A stretch of 64,000 bases of DNA, taken from positions 1,244,491 through 1,308,490 of the forward strand of contig NC_051092.1 of the NCBI RefSeq assembly GCF_901709675.1, read 5' to 3'. The translations under genes were made by a program, and so were the position numbers. The stretch's first letter is position 1. Each line of letters starts with the position of its first letter. Source of the stretch: Syngnathus acus. Taxonomy: Eukaryota; Chordata; Actinopteri; Syngnathiformes; Syngnathidae. Below the pieces are notes generated by a model. That model saw only the letters and a program-made list of their open reading frames with translations. It was not told where the DNA came from and ran no database searches. Positions 10,707 to 23,500 of the stretch are shown here, in pieces.

Positions 10707-13700
10707 AATACTGACTGACATAAATGACAAAAAAAAGTTTAACAGTAAAAAAAATGTTCCATCTTTCCTTGTTGCAGAAATCGGTGAGATTCAAAGGGGC
10801 AGCTTTTTTTCATTACGATTCAACACAGCTACTAAATGTTGTGTGGAGGAAGAAAGTAGATGATTGCATGCATGTGTCCGTCCATGACAAGACTCATGAG
10901 AAGGTCTCATAAGGACACATACAAATGATCCATGTCAGAATTAGTGAAGGGAATGTTTTTAAAAGAAACCGCTAGTGAGGACGCATGAAGGGGATTAGTG
11001 TCCTGTATGGAGACTGATGGATGGATGGGGGGAGGGCATCATGTGGATGCCAAAATAAGCAAGAGTTGCAACGGGGTGATCTGCGGACACATAGCAGCAG
11101 CAACAGGAAGTCAGAACCACGGTCGGTCGGTGGGACCCGCCTGTGAGTTCTGCAGAAGCTGTTTCAGCCACCTGTCTGTCACCCCAGACGCCTCCCACCC
11201 ACAGTCACCTTATCTAACCCCGCAAAGCACTCGGCCTTGCTTTATGTTATTACTCGAGCAAACGGTGGAAAAAAATAGAAAAGAATCTTGCAGGAGTTCC
11301 GTCGTGTCCCCACTTGGCTGCTTAATGGATTCCGCAGACGCAATGAATTCATCTCAGCGCTGTGGCGAGTACGTCACAGATGCGGCCGTCTCATGTCTTT
11401 TGCCCCATTCTAAAATGTCAACCACTGCAATCCGTAAAAGGACAAAATATAAACACTAAGACGCTCTGATTACATTTTACAAACAAAAAGCATGTTGCCA
11501 AACGTATTGGCACGCAGGTAGTCCTCGCTTCTCACAACACCTGATTTCCTTAATGTCAAAAATGCAACCAGGAATTCAGACATTGGAATCGGATTAAAAA
11601 TAGTATATTCACTACACATGAGGATCAAGGACATGTCGCTAATGTCTTTTCCCCAAATCTTACTTGTACAACTTCAAGAGTATTTGACCTAAGTGATTAC
11701 GAGTGATTTTTGGACAGTTGAGACAAAACAAAGTGATGAGCCACCTCAAGAACACTAGAATGATGCCAGGTGCATTTTTTTTTTTTTTGTTGAAAGGCTG
11801 GGATGCGTCCAAACAAAACAGCCGCTTGAACGCTGCCTTCAAATGTTATGCAAGTGCTTGACTGGAGCAGCGTCATACAAGAAAGAAAAAAAAAATAACA
11901 CCACTCTGAGGCTGCTATTGGTGAGGAGGCGGGTCGTTCCCAACTGGGGCATGGCCAAAGTCACATGTTAGCACAAGAAAGGAGGAAGAAAAAACGAATT
12001 TAATGTTTCCATTTAATTTTCCCTTTGAGATTCCTGTGCTCTGCTACTTCACTACAGAATAAAGGTGAGCGTGAGGTCAGCATTGGACGACAGCGAGGAC
12101 GGGAAGAATATAAAGAGCACAGCCTGACTTGGAAATGGCAGGTGTACATGCACACGCACTCAAAGCCAAACCGAAAACATCGAGGCAGATCCAATGTGGT
12201 TGAGTAGAATCTTATCTAACCCGTTTGAACGCCATTCGCCCAACTCAACTCGATTCACAAGGTCGACAGTTGGCTAGCGAGGTGTTTGACTAACAGCCAC
12301 CTCTCCAAACGGAACTATTTTTGCATAGCAAAGACGCCTGCCTACCAGTCCTGCCACTAACCACCGAAACCGTTCTTTCAAAGTTCTCAAGGATTGTTGA
12401 CACGTACAACACGCACGTGTGACACCAGCAGTACAGAAAGGCAACGTTACTGCTGATTTAAAATCTAGTCTTACATTGATGTAAAATTAAGATGGTTTTA
12501 AAATCATTTGGCCTACATTTTGGTTAAAAAAAAAAAAAGTAATTTTCTAATTTCTAAATTTTTTTTCGAATAATTCCCATTGAAAATTGGGAGAAACTGT
12601 AAGTAGCATAATGCTGCTATTTTGCTGTCCTTTTGTTTTGCTCACCACAACTACATCTTGGGGCTATTAATAGACATGCGCATATGAAATGAATTGCTAT
12701 GGAACAGTCTTGATCACTGTCACATCAGTTCAAGAGGAGATCTCACACGCCCACTTGGCGATTCCATTAAAGTGTTAGCAGAGGGAGCGTGGGCAGTTTT
12801 TTACAGGGGACATAAATTTGGTCATCAGCCATTTCATCCCATCGCCACGAGGGAGCCGCAAACTCCAGTGGCTCGCAACCATCATCTGCCTGCATCCAAT
12901 TAAAATAGAATCAGAAGCTTTGGGTATTTGTTTTTGCTGCCACAAGATGACAACCGCAGGCATAACCAATGAGAGCTTTTGGGAAGTGCACTTGTAAAAA
13001 GCTATCACAAATCCTCTTACATAATCGCTCACACTTAAATATTTCTACATAGGCCACTCGCTCCAAATGTTACATCATTGGAGATCACAAATAATTCGAG
13101 AAGGCCGCTTACTTTTAATAGAATGTTGAAAAGGCAAATTCGTTAATGTTGCAGCCCCACCTTGGGGATTATTTAACGTGCTGTGGAGACTCGCTCTGCA
13201 TCATGCGTCGTGCTCCTCATCTGTGCAGCCTGGAACCCTTACATAACCCAGTTCAAATATACCCCAGTCACATGTAATGATCAGTCCTGCAGATAAATAT
13301 CCTACTGTTGCTTGAGCGCCCCTGGCACCCATTCGGACATTTGAGGGCGCGTGCGCGTAAAAACACGCACATCAATTTTTTTGTCAGTGCTTCACTTGCC
13401 CGGGCGGCTCGATGTGAACTGTCTGGAAAATGGTTCAGAGTTTTTCTTCTTGGGTGAGTCACATGTGACTGAGTTGGGTCGAGGAGAAGCCACGAGAGAG
13501 GGAGGGAGCGAGAGAGAGAGAGAAAGGGGGGCAACATGATAGCATTACTAAGTCCAACCCTTAAAAAAAAAAAATCACAAAAATGCACCTCATGTCGCTT
13601 CTCTTGTGACTACATAAGCTTTTGCCCAAGCATGCCAAAACTATTGCTATTGGCTGAGCTGCACGGGCCACCCCCCACGGGCACGAGTGCTGCGTTACAA

Positions 13701-14560
13701 GCACCCCGCCCACTCATCCCACCCAGTCACATTTCTTCTGCGTAGCGATGCGGTTTCCATACAAGACTCAAGTGCCGAAAGTTTTACGCTCGAGTGACGC
13801 AGAGACAGACATGTGAATTACTTCTCACAAAAGATAGCACGGGGACTTGAAGCAGATGGCGAGGACTCTTCCTTCTCTGGCAATCTTAATAGCGAAACGA
13901 TTACATAATCATGCTATAATGGACCTGACAGGCTGCGTGGACTCATGTACGTGCAGCATGTGTCTGTGGCTCGGGTCCACACTGTCGTCACTCACATGTT
14001 TATGCTTACATTTTAGTTTGCTGCACTGGTCTGAGGCCAAACAATTTTCCCACCCTCAATATTGCCGTTGGGATTTGATATACGATTTTTTTTTCAAGGT
14101 CTGCTTTTTGTGTACTAATAAACACAAGAAACTAATCACAAAGGTCTTATAGGTATGGCTTACGCTCAAATAAAAACGAATGAACCATGAATTAATATAA
14201 ACAAACGTAAGCATTTGGCCCAGCTCCAAGATGTGTGCGCCGTTGTGGGTGTGACCACAGTCGACCGATCAGCTTCTCATTCACTTTATATTCGGCGTAC
14301 AAGGGGTGCGCATTCTTTGGCTTGGCGGAAGTGCGCAGTGTAAAATAAACTGCCTTCTGTCCATCTAAATTCATTCCCAAACTCACTAAACAAGGCTTGC
14401 AAAAAGCACAAATTATGAAGGCATGCCAGTTTTTATACCGCAGACACTTCCGCTAACTATCAAAAAAGAGCCTTTTGATTAGCTGATTTTTTCCCCCCCC
14501 TTTCAGATTATGACAAAAAAACATTTGTTGAACACAGAAGATAAGATGAACTAATTTGAT

Positions 14561-15364
14561 TACCGTAATTTTCGGACTATAAATCGCGGTTTTTTTCATA
14601 GTTTGGGTGGGGGGGCGACTTATACTCAGGAGCGACTTATATATGTTTTTTTTCACAAATTTTTACTTGATCATTAACACATCACTTACTTACAAGTATA
14701 GTTGACCACTTCACATGTTATTTTTAGTATAGTTGATCACTTCACATGCTTTGATATCTTTATCTTGAACATATTCAAAACATGAAAAATAGAGAGGAAA
14801 AATCAAATAAAGTAATTAACACTTTAAAGCGCCATATCCTCTGGACATGTCCTCTGTCACCAGGATGACATAAAGGACGAGAAATTTGATCGATGGATTT
14901 CATGATTTGGAGTGACACAAATGGTTTGATAATATTGTTGTTTATGTGATAGTTATTTAAAATATAGTTTATATATCGTTGTATGGGCCTGTGGAATAAT
15001 TTGAACTGCGGCGCGGCACACGGCATTGTTGACAAAGGACGATCGATGGATTTAATGAATTGGAGTGACACAGATGGTTTTATAAACGTGTTATTTAGGT
15101 AATAGTTTTTTTAAATAACTGAATGTTACGTCAGGCCCGTTCTCAGCTCCTCGTTTGTGTTTGTCACGTTAGCATACCGTATCGTTTAGCCTGTTGTTGC
15201 TCGTTCATGTCTGTTCTTGGTGTTGAATTTTGTCGAATAAATTGCCCCCCAAATGCGACTTATACTCCGGAGCGACTTATATATGTTTTTTTTCACATTT
15301 TTGGGCATTTTATGGCTGGTGCGACTTATACTCCGGTGCGACTTATAGTCCGAAAATTACGGTA
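14561..15364. mobile_element. Non-autonomous DNA transposon with long terminal inverted repeats
   Basis: The left end TACCGTAATTTTCGGACTAT is repeated as its exact reverse complement at the right end (15345-15364). The match continues for about 28 bp with one difference. Inside are subterminal copies of GCGACTTATACTC near 14617, 15256 and 15321. A roughly 70-bp internal direct repeat beginning GATCGATGGATTT occurs near 14890 and 15042. No transposase frame exists. The outermost TA could be a TA target duplication or part of the ends. The same ends are common in teleost genomes; I do not assign a superfamily. Confidence 0.8.
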
Positions 15365-15709
15365 CTTTGAATCCTTTCACTTGCAATATTCAAAGTTGTC
15401 ACTCCAACAACAACAAAAGTGTGGCTTAAATAAATCTTCCTGAAAAATGAACCTATCTATACACTAAATAAATAAATCAAATACACAAGTAGCTGACACA
15501 CCTACTGAAATGAAGTTTTGTATTTCTAAAATGTCAGCCTTTACGATTGGAAATTTGCATTCTACTCCATTTCAATGTTGACTCGAGTCCAAACTTGGAC
15601 TTAAATTGTGCCAAAATGACACTTGAGGATAAGCGCGGAGTACGACCTTAAGCCAGGGATCATGGAGCTGAGTCACATATCAACATCATGTGGACAGCTG
15701 CCGGTAACA

Positions 15710-15750
15710 ACACACACACACACGCACACACACACACACACGCACGCACA
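15710..15750. repeat. (CA)n microsatellite with CG interruptions
   Basis: CA repeats are interrupted by three CACG units. It is an ordinary simple repeat. Confidence 0.9.
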
Positions 15751-17680
15751 AACAGAGCAGCACCCAAACACTCTCACCCGTATCCTCTTGCAGCACACTG
15801 GCAAGTAGCTGCACGTTGTGACCCTGAGGGTGTGTATTGGGGAAATTCAAGGTTCAGGTCAGGTGAAGCTGCCTGCAAGCTTTTGCAAAAGTCTTTTCTT
15901 TACCCATTCCTATGACTAGCGGCCACAAAATGGCCACAGAGCAGAAAAACCCTCGTTGGCAAAGGAAAGAGGTGTGGCAAAGACGAGACGTAGCAAACGT
16001 TCCACACCTGCCAAGACAAAACAGACGTCTTCGCCACTAATTGAGAAAATGAAATTATATTAATAAAAGCAGACGCACACAGACAACTGTGGGAGCCAAA
16101 ACAAGTCATCCTCTGTCGCACCGCAAAAGCCGGCTCGTGACACATGACTCATTTTGAATCCTGACGGCAGAACGTGCCAGTAAAAAAAAAACGTCAAAGT
16201 GGGATTGATTGATCGATTGATACAGGGGTGTGAATGAGCGCTACATTTGCAACAAGCCGTATTTGAGAAAACGTTACTGGGGCAGCAATGAAAAGTCATC
16301 TGCTGGCATATGGCGAGATAGGGCAAGAGTTGACATTTGCTGACTTCAACTCCGATCAAAATGGATGCCACTAAGAAGCAGTAAAAGCCCAGGATTTCGC
16401 AAAGTCAATCAAAGGAAGTTTGAAATAAAAGATACATAAATCGTTGTTGTGTGTGCTTTTCATGTTCTCTGTGGGAATAAATAAGAACTGCAGTCTTTAG
16501 GTACATTTCAGAAAGGGTGCCAGCAGGTACTATGGGACTCACCACCTTTTTATAACTCTTCTCAAGTGTTGTCATGGAAACACAACAAAGTTCCGATTCT
16601 GTGGTGACTAAGGACTTGTGAATATTTGGTCCTTAATGTGGCTATATGAGCAAGAACTTGAGTTGAACTAAAAGAGTCTTTTCCTGAGTCATTTAGGAGT
16701 CAACGCACTGCCCATTGTAAATTGTAAAATACAATGGGGAGTCCGGCAGTGTCCAAAGACATACTCTTTTATTCTTTATCCTTTCCTTGAAGAGTTTCGC
16801 ATGTGCTTGAACTGATGCTTTGATCCAAAATAAATGTCTTGTTTCCTGTGCTTTGAGAGAGAGAGAGAGAGAGAGGGGGGGATGCATTTACTGTGGTTTG
16901 GAGGGCTCTTGAAGACAAAAAGGGGAAATGAGAGTTTGCTCGGAAGGTCGGTGTCGTCACCGAGTCTGGGGTCAGCGGAGGCTATCTGGACTTGGACGGC
17001 ACAACGACGGGAAACCATTTGGAACCACCTCACAGCACAATTAAAAAGCCGCAAGAGTGGCTGGCAGGGCTGCTCTGCTTTAAAGTGACGTCTGTGGGTC
17101 AGTCCTAAAGACGTCATCAGGGAGGAGATCATGTACCGATAAAATCCTCCCTAATTTTTTGGCCACACTTTTGTTCACAAGCTGGAAGCAGACGCATTGC
17201 AGTTTAATGCAAACAATGGAAGGCAAAAATTGTTCAGCTACTGTGCTGAGCAAACCGGAATAGTACAATTTGGTTTTGGATAGCGCCATCAAATAAACAA
17301 CTTGACCGCAAAAATGTTGTCAAAAGGACTTGTTGCCAGATGTCGTTCTGCTAAAGGCTCCTTTTCACTTGTAACCCAAATCACATGCAGCGTGAAGGAA
17401 GACACATTCTTTGACTCGCTTAGTTACGCCAAACATGGGAGACGGAGGACATGAGGCTGGTGTTTGACTTTGTGTTATCTCAGGCGCACGTGATCACGTT
17501 TGCAGAGGCAGACTTCATGACTCACTTGTGCCTTCGGGCTCGGCACGCTCGTCTGGACTCAACAGAGGGGGGCTTCTTATCCGGGTAGGCAGATATATTA
17601 AGGTGTCGCTCGTAAACATAATATAAAGTGCAACCGAGTGGCGCGCAATCCTCCGCCAAGGCCGAGCTTGTGTCAAAAGT

Positions 17681-17708
17681 AATGGATGGATGGATAAATA
17701 AATAAATA
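17681..17708 (+). repeat. (ATGG)n then (ATAA)n tail-like repeat
   Basis: Three GGAT units are followed by ATAA units, after a short unique stretch. It resembles the tail of the SINE at 1871-2235, but its body was not recognisable. Confidence 0.35.
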
Positions 17709-18479
17709 CAATGATGAATTTGTGTTTTTTTCCCATATCTTTGTTATGAACAGACATCTTGCTGGTTTGTGGAGTGTGACAAGTAAACGTAGACGGCGCC
17801 AGCGGTATTTTATGGTGGACTGCACTTTATTGCAGCATTTACCGACTTTTGAGCAAAGGCATACATTTGGATTTTCATAGATGTGCGCAGTTAGAAAAGG
17901 GTGTTTGCGTCGTTGGGGGAGTGAACACTGCGGACTTAATACCGGCGAATATAAAATCGCTCCCTTTAAATTCAGCACAGTAGAGGCACACTACATATTA
18001 TTCATCCTTTTTGTTGACTCCATATTTGTTTAGTCGGTTCATAAAGATAGCAAAGCGATAGGACCAAGTTGTTTTGATAGCGTGTGATTTTGTTCTTTTT
18101 TTCGTTCCCAATATGAGTACTATGCAAGTTAGCAGGGACTTTTTTAAAGTTGTCTGTTGTATTTGTTTTAATGACTTTATATTAAAAGTAACATTTCCAA
18201 TATGTCCCTTGGAATGTAATAACTGAATAATTACTGCAGTTGTATGGACTCTAAGAGGTGGTTTATCGAATGAAAGAACCAGCTAATTCAAATGTGCAAA
18301 CTCTAACCAATACTAGTTGTTCTATAACTTGCTGACTGTGCATTTAAAAGGCTGCACCACAAAAGAGGCAGCCATCATGGTGTCCAGATGACATAACGAG
18401 GAAGAACGCTTCTGGAATGCCCCCCGCCCCCTCGCTTTAAAAAAAAAAACAAAAAAAAAAAAAAAAACGGTTGACTTTT

Positions 18480-18843
18480 CGCCCAGCTGAAACGAAACCG
18501 AGCCGCGTGTTCACGTGTTTGTCTCATTTGCATCTCATTAACATATGTAAACCGGTTTAGCCTATCGAGCGATTCCCACTCGCTGCGAACAAGCCCATTC
18601 GTCAGTCGGGCCCTCCGCTTGGGCAAATGGGCGAGTCGGTTAGGCGCGGCCACGCCCCCGCAGACACGTTGTCTCGAGAGAAGCAACACGGGCTATTCGT
18701 TGGGTCGTAAGATCTCCGCATTCGCTCCGAGCACGTACGGCACGGCACGGCACGTCTGCTCCGCTCCGCTCCGGGTCCGAACACGCGCTATAGTCACCCG
18801 TGCTGAACAAAGGAACAGGACCCGTCCGCTCCACAGTGGGAAG
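18480..18843 (+). promoter_or_regulatory. ciart: ciart promoter and untranslated first exon region
   Basis: A GC-rich, CpG-containing block carries a perfect E-box CACGTG at 18512-18517, an octamer-like ATTTGCAT just after it, and a CACGCCCCC box near 18651. It also has short tandem units (GGCAC)n and (CGCTC)n near 18737-18775. A strong donor AAG/GTACGT ends an untranslated exon at 18843, and the coding exon opens at an acceptor ending at 20500. The transcription start was not placed. E-boxes at clock genes are bound by CLOCK-BMAL1, which fits a clock-controlled repressor; this link is inferred. Confidence 0.6.
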
Positions 18844-18979
18844 GTACGTGTCCACTTTACATTGCACACACTTTCAAGAAAAATATGTTCATGATTAAGA
18901 AGTGAAAATCCTATAGTACAGCGGCATTCGGCGCATAGCACACAAATGCCGGCCGGGTGTAGTGGGATTATTAACGGGA

Positions 18980-18985
18980 CACGTG
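18980..18985. promoter_or_regulatory. E-box CACGTG in ciart intron 1
   Basis: This is a perfect palindromic E-box 137 bp downstream of the untranslated exon donor. It is part of a group with those at 18512, 19354 and 19368. Confidence 0.5.
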
Positions 18986-19353
18986 GTGTGCTGGTATGAA
19001 TAGAATGATTTCTTTCATTGTGCGTTTTGGTGTGCTTTTTCCGATTGTATAATCTCCCTTGTGCGTGTTGCCTAATTTACGCGTGCCATTGATGAGGAAG
19101 TCCATTGTGTCTGAACATCTGCCGATAGGACCTCATTGACTTTATTTGCTTTTTGGTGAGAAAACGAGGTTGGACTGATTTGTTTTTCTTTTTAACTAAT
19201 TATTTGTACGTTTTATGCGTTTAAAGTGGGGGGCATCTCAATTAGAGAGCCCCACCTACACAGGTGAATGCAGATATTGAATATAGTCTGAATGTTGAGA
19301 TCAAATACTTCATTTTAGATATGTATTGGCTTTTACTGTATGATCCGTTTTAA

Positions 19354-19373
19354 CACGTGCAATTTGCCACGTG
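19354..19373. promoter_or_regulatory. Close pair of E-boxes in ciart intron 1
   Basis: CACGTG occurs at 19354-19359 and again at 19368-19373, with 8 bp between them. Closely spaced E-box pairs support cooperative binding of CLOCK-BMAL1 in circadian genes. The sequences are exact; binding is inferred. Confidence 0.55.
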
Positions 19374-20540
19374 TGTAAAGTGTGTGTTTTGTAACATCCA
19401 ATAGAACCGATCCAAATGAAACTATACGTTCAGTCATGTCACCCTAGTCTTATTTAATTGTGGCATTTAAAAAGTCTCATCTGCCCACATTTTGGTTCTT
19501 CCTAATTTGTAGTACAGACATTGAGGATTATAGTGCAGCATTATTGGATTAAATGAGATTAAACTACGTAGGCGGTGGCAAACACGTTGACACAAGGGCA
19601 TGTGTAAATCGCCGCACCCACTCCCGTTACTCGGGTGTTATTAAATGTCTCTGTGTCTCTGCATTTTTCTGGTTTTATTTTGGCTAAACTTCAATATCAA
19701 TTTATCAATATCAGTCTCTCTCTCTCTCTCTTGTCCATTGCAGCTGTTTGCCCTGTTGCGCAGCAACCTGGCCGCAGCTCAAACAATTTTCTCAGGTCAT
19801 TTGACCGTTTTGTCTACTCTTGCAGTCACCCCCACCCAACCAGGTTCTTGTGAGATAAGATCAGAGGGGACAAAGAACCAGGGAGTCTTTTTTTCCCAAC
19901 AAATTTCACAGGAAGTGAGAGACATGGCAGGCGCAAAAGCATTCGAGCCTAGCCCAAAATAATCCTGCATGTTTCACATGATGAGAGATCTGCTAATTAC
20001 CCGTTCGAGACGAACAGATTTTTGTCACCACATCTGAGGGTCACTTGTGTTAATGGGTTGGTGTTGGGAAGGGGTGCAGTTCAGCCGTCTAGGCCACTAG
20101 TCACCATGGTGGCAGACCCCCCCCTCCTTGAAAAAACAAACCATGTTTATGAATGAATGCAGAGTAAGCAAGCAGCTCGGAGGCCTGCTGACCAAAGCCG
20201 AATGTGTCAGAACACACCGCTTTGTCCAGTTGTGATACTGGGATGTAACCGTGACAATGATTTGGAAAATGTGCGGCATGCATGGACAGGACGGCTGTGA
20301 GGGCTTTTGGGCGATTGCCAGACTTGTCTTTGTGTTCACTGGCTCAGGTGTTAAGTCTGCTAAACAAACAGGTCATCACCATCTGCTCAAACTGCCTTTA
20401 TATTCATGCGAGGTGGAGATGTTGGATTGAGTTTTCCAATTTTAGAGTTCACGTCCAACAATTTTGGGGTGATATTAATGAGGAACTCTCTTTTTTTTAG
20501 GTCAGTGATGGTGAATGGTAGTTAAAACCTGCAGCCAAGG

Positions 20541-23500
20541 ATGTCTGCGACAGATTCGGATAACTCCATCGACTGGCTCGCTAGCGACACGGAGGACAGC
20601 ACCAGCGAGCAGGAGTCGGAGAGGACTCGCAACCAGTCGGACTCTCCTTCGACCGACAGCCGCTGGAGCCAGGAGGTGTCCACAAGGGGGCGTCCTTCCA
20701 GCTGCGTAGAAACATGGGGGAGGAACGCCACTGAACTGTGTAAAACACAACAAGGCGAGAAGACCAAGCGACGCCACAGCTTCGCCGAGGATGAAGGAGG
20801 ACAGATCATTTCCAGTCAGTCTGAGAAGGGGCGACTTTTCACCCGAAAGGTGAGCACCTTCCGTGAATCACATCGGGCAAAACGGGGCCCGTGCCCTCTG
20901 ACCGGTATCAACTGCCTGACATTTTTACAAGTCCCTCATGAATGACATGGTGCGCGGTGGAGACCCACCTCAACTAACCAGAGTCAGCAGACTGAGTCAT
21001 CGTTTCTGCTATAAATCCTCTTCGCAAAACAAGGGGGCGGAGACACGGGGGCTGAGTCATGTCTAGAAACTGTTAACCGTTTAAAAGCCTCGAATTAATT
21101 TATTCCACTATCAAAATAGTCGAGCTTGCCTAAGTACACACTGGAACAGTTCACGCTGGTCTTGCGTGTGTTTACATCCTGTTTTGCAAAAGCTCGATGG
21201 TTATGGCCACGCCCCCTTCATCAACAGAATGACATATCATCGGAACACGGTGTTCTATTTCTCCACACGAACAGTAAACAAATGAAAAATATGAAGAACA
21301 TCCGTCATTGTGGCTTCTCTCTTCCTGACGTGATTGTTTGATTTATTAGATGCTTTTCGAGCTTTTAACAGCCTTACAATTGGCAGTGATGATTCTCGAT
21401 TGAATTATTGACCGACTGCAGTGCGTCTACCTTTTTGCTACCGCTCCAGTTTGTACCAAATATTATATCGAGCAAATTAAAGTCATTTGATTGAAACACA
21501 AACCGCATTGAACTGAATTGTTTTGTGTATAAAAGGCTAAAGACAAATATGATCTTGTTTTTCAGTGCACGGAGCTGCAATGTTACATTCAGCCTCTGTC
21601 ATCAATCTTGAATGGCCTTCGTTCAGGGAGATACCGAGAACGTAAGTCTCCTAATTTGTGTGTAAATACAAATGTATACATGTTTTAATGATGAATACAT
21701 AGCCCATATGGGGCAAAATGGAGGGGGAGGGTATAACATATTTGAACTTTGAGCAATGTCAGACTAAGGCCATCACTTTAAACGAGATGCCTGGGCAAAG
21801 TGAGAACATAGCGTTCCACATTTCTACATGGCGAGAAGCCTCTCTTAATTATGGGTCTGATAAGCAGAGAAAAGGGAAGGATGGCGTCATGTTCAGACAG
21901 CCTGTTCACTTCTGATCCCAAAACCTTATGTGAGCCCACACTACCCGGCCACAGGGAGAGGAGGAGCCGGTTTTAATCACATAAACACACCGCACGTTTT
22001 ACATAAGGCATCTGTACTGCACACTTTCCTTTGTCCTGCCGTCAACTCTGCTCATGTATTACAACACTTTGCTTCTCCAGGACTCAGCAGTTTCCAAGAG
22101 AGTGTTGCCATGGACAGAATCCAAAGGATCCTGGGTGTTCTGCAAAATCCCTACTTAGGGTATGTGTCCATCACTACTTTTTATTGTTAAGAAAACTTTC
22201 TATAAGAATTTGGAGGGAATTTGTGAAGTCAAAGGGCGCTTGGACCCGAGAGACCACCTGGCTCACACTTTCTGTTCTCAAGCCAAAGGTGTGTGATGGG
22301 GTCAAGTTCTCCCCGTTCTCAGCCAAGCATGATTTTAAGGACATGGCGGGCCTTCTATATGCAGAATTCAGATTTGCAAAATATAGTCAACAAAGTATTT
22401 TACGATAAATACAAATCTGGATTGTGTGGGGAGGGATGCAAACATGGGTGTGTTCTTATGAATAAGCCGGAACAGGTTAAAAAAAAAAAAGAATTTGCAA
22501 ATGCAGAACTGCAAACAGCCCAGGGTTCACTGTACACATTGGCAGTCAAAAAAAATGTTTACAGATCTGAAAGCTGAATCCAAGTACGAGTTAACATTGC
22601 TCCACTTGTGAAAACTTTTAGAAATTGCAATTGCCATGCATGCAGCCTTAAATCCAACATGGCTGGTACACATGGCACACAGCGGGTAATAACCTTCACC
22701 CCTCCCTCCACTTTCAAGATAAATTGACTGCAGTGATTGCAGGGTCTCGCTGCAGTCGGGCATCTCGTTAAAAATGAATAAGGCTCCGTGTGGGAGCGGC
22801 ACTCTAGACTCGGCTTGATTAGATGCTATAATGGCGCGTGAGATCACCGCTTGTGAAAGCAAAGAGATTCTTTAATGCTATTGTTGTACGTGCGGACCAT
22901 GGACTAGACTATTTGTTACCGACTGGTATCTGATAGTTTCCTTTTACGCACAAGTCTATCCAAAATCTGGCTTTACAAAGATAGCAATGTTCAGTTTTTG
23001 ACTTCAAAGAAAGGCAATTGTATTATTTTGGTACTTATTTCGTTTCATAAGAGATACAGTAACCACAGTACATTCCTCTGGGAAATTGCCTATGTTGTGA
23101 CTCAGTGCAACAAAGGACAGACATACATGTGACTGGGGGGAAAAAGTCAAATGAAAAGCAGATATCTCGGAATAATTTTGGATTTTATTTTGGTCTGAAT
23201 AACAAAAAGGAGAATTAAAAAGAACATAAAAAATAGATATACATGCTTTTAGGTGGACAGCTACCAGATGTGACAAGCGAAAAACATTGAAAAAAATAAA
23301 AGTATATGTAAGGTGCATTTATGAGCATAAAGATAATTAAATGAAAAGGCATGTTTTGATGCAGCTCTTATGTGATCTCCATTAAAATATGTCGGTGCTA
23401 CCAAATCCAAAACCTACTACATTTTACGACTCCGAAACAGCAGTCTGCAAACAATACATGTAATTTACTCTGACAGTCGAAGAATGAAACGGCGGCTTCA

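Larger units (their letters stand above)
2741..18300. other. Gene-free interval between fbxl22 and ciart
   Basis: No exon chain or recognisable protein was found over about 15.5 kb on either strand. Open frames up to 176 codons occur (for example 6110-6640 on the minus strand), but they are repetitive, low in complexity and lack family resemblance. The interval holds the repeats listed separately. Several AT-rich homeobox-like stretches (TAATTAG-type words around 4735-4800 and 10150-10190) look like candidate conserved non-coding DNA, but this cannot be shown from one sequence. Confidence 0.6.

Noticed and set aside
10549-10863. Plus-strand 104-codon frame starting MFVPSCFYFFW, and its relative near 46590
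   Set aside because: The resemblance between the two comes from the repeated retroelement tail, not from a conserved protein.
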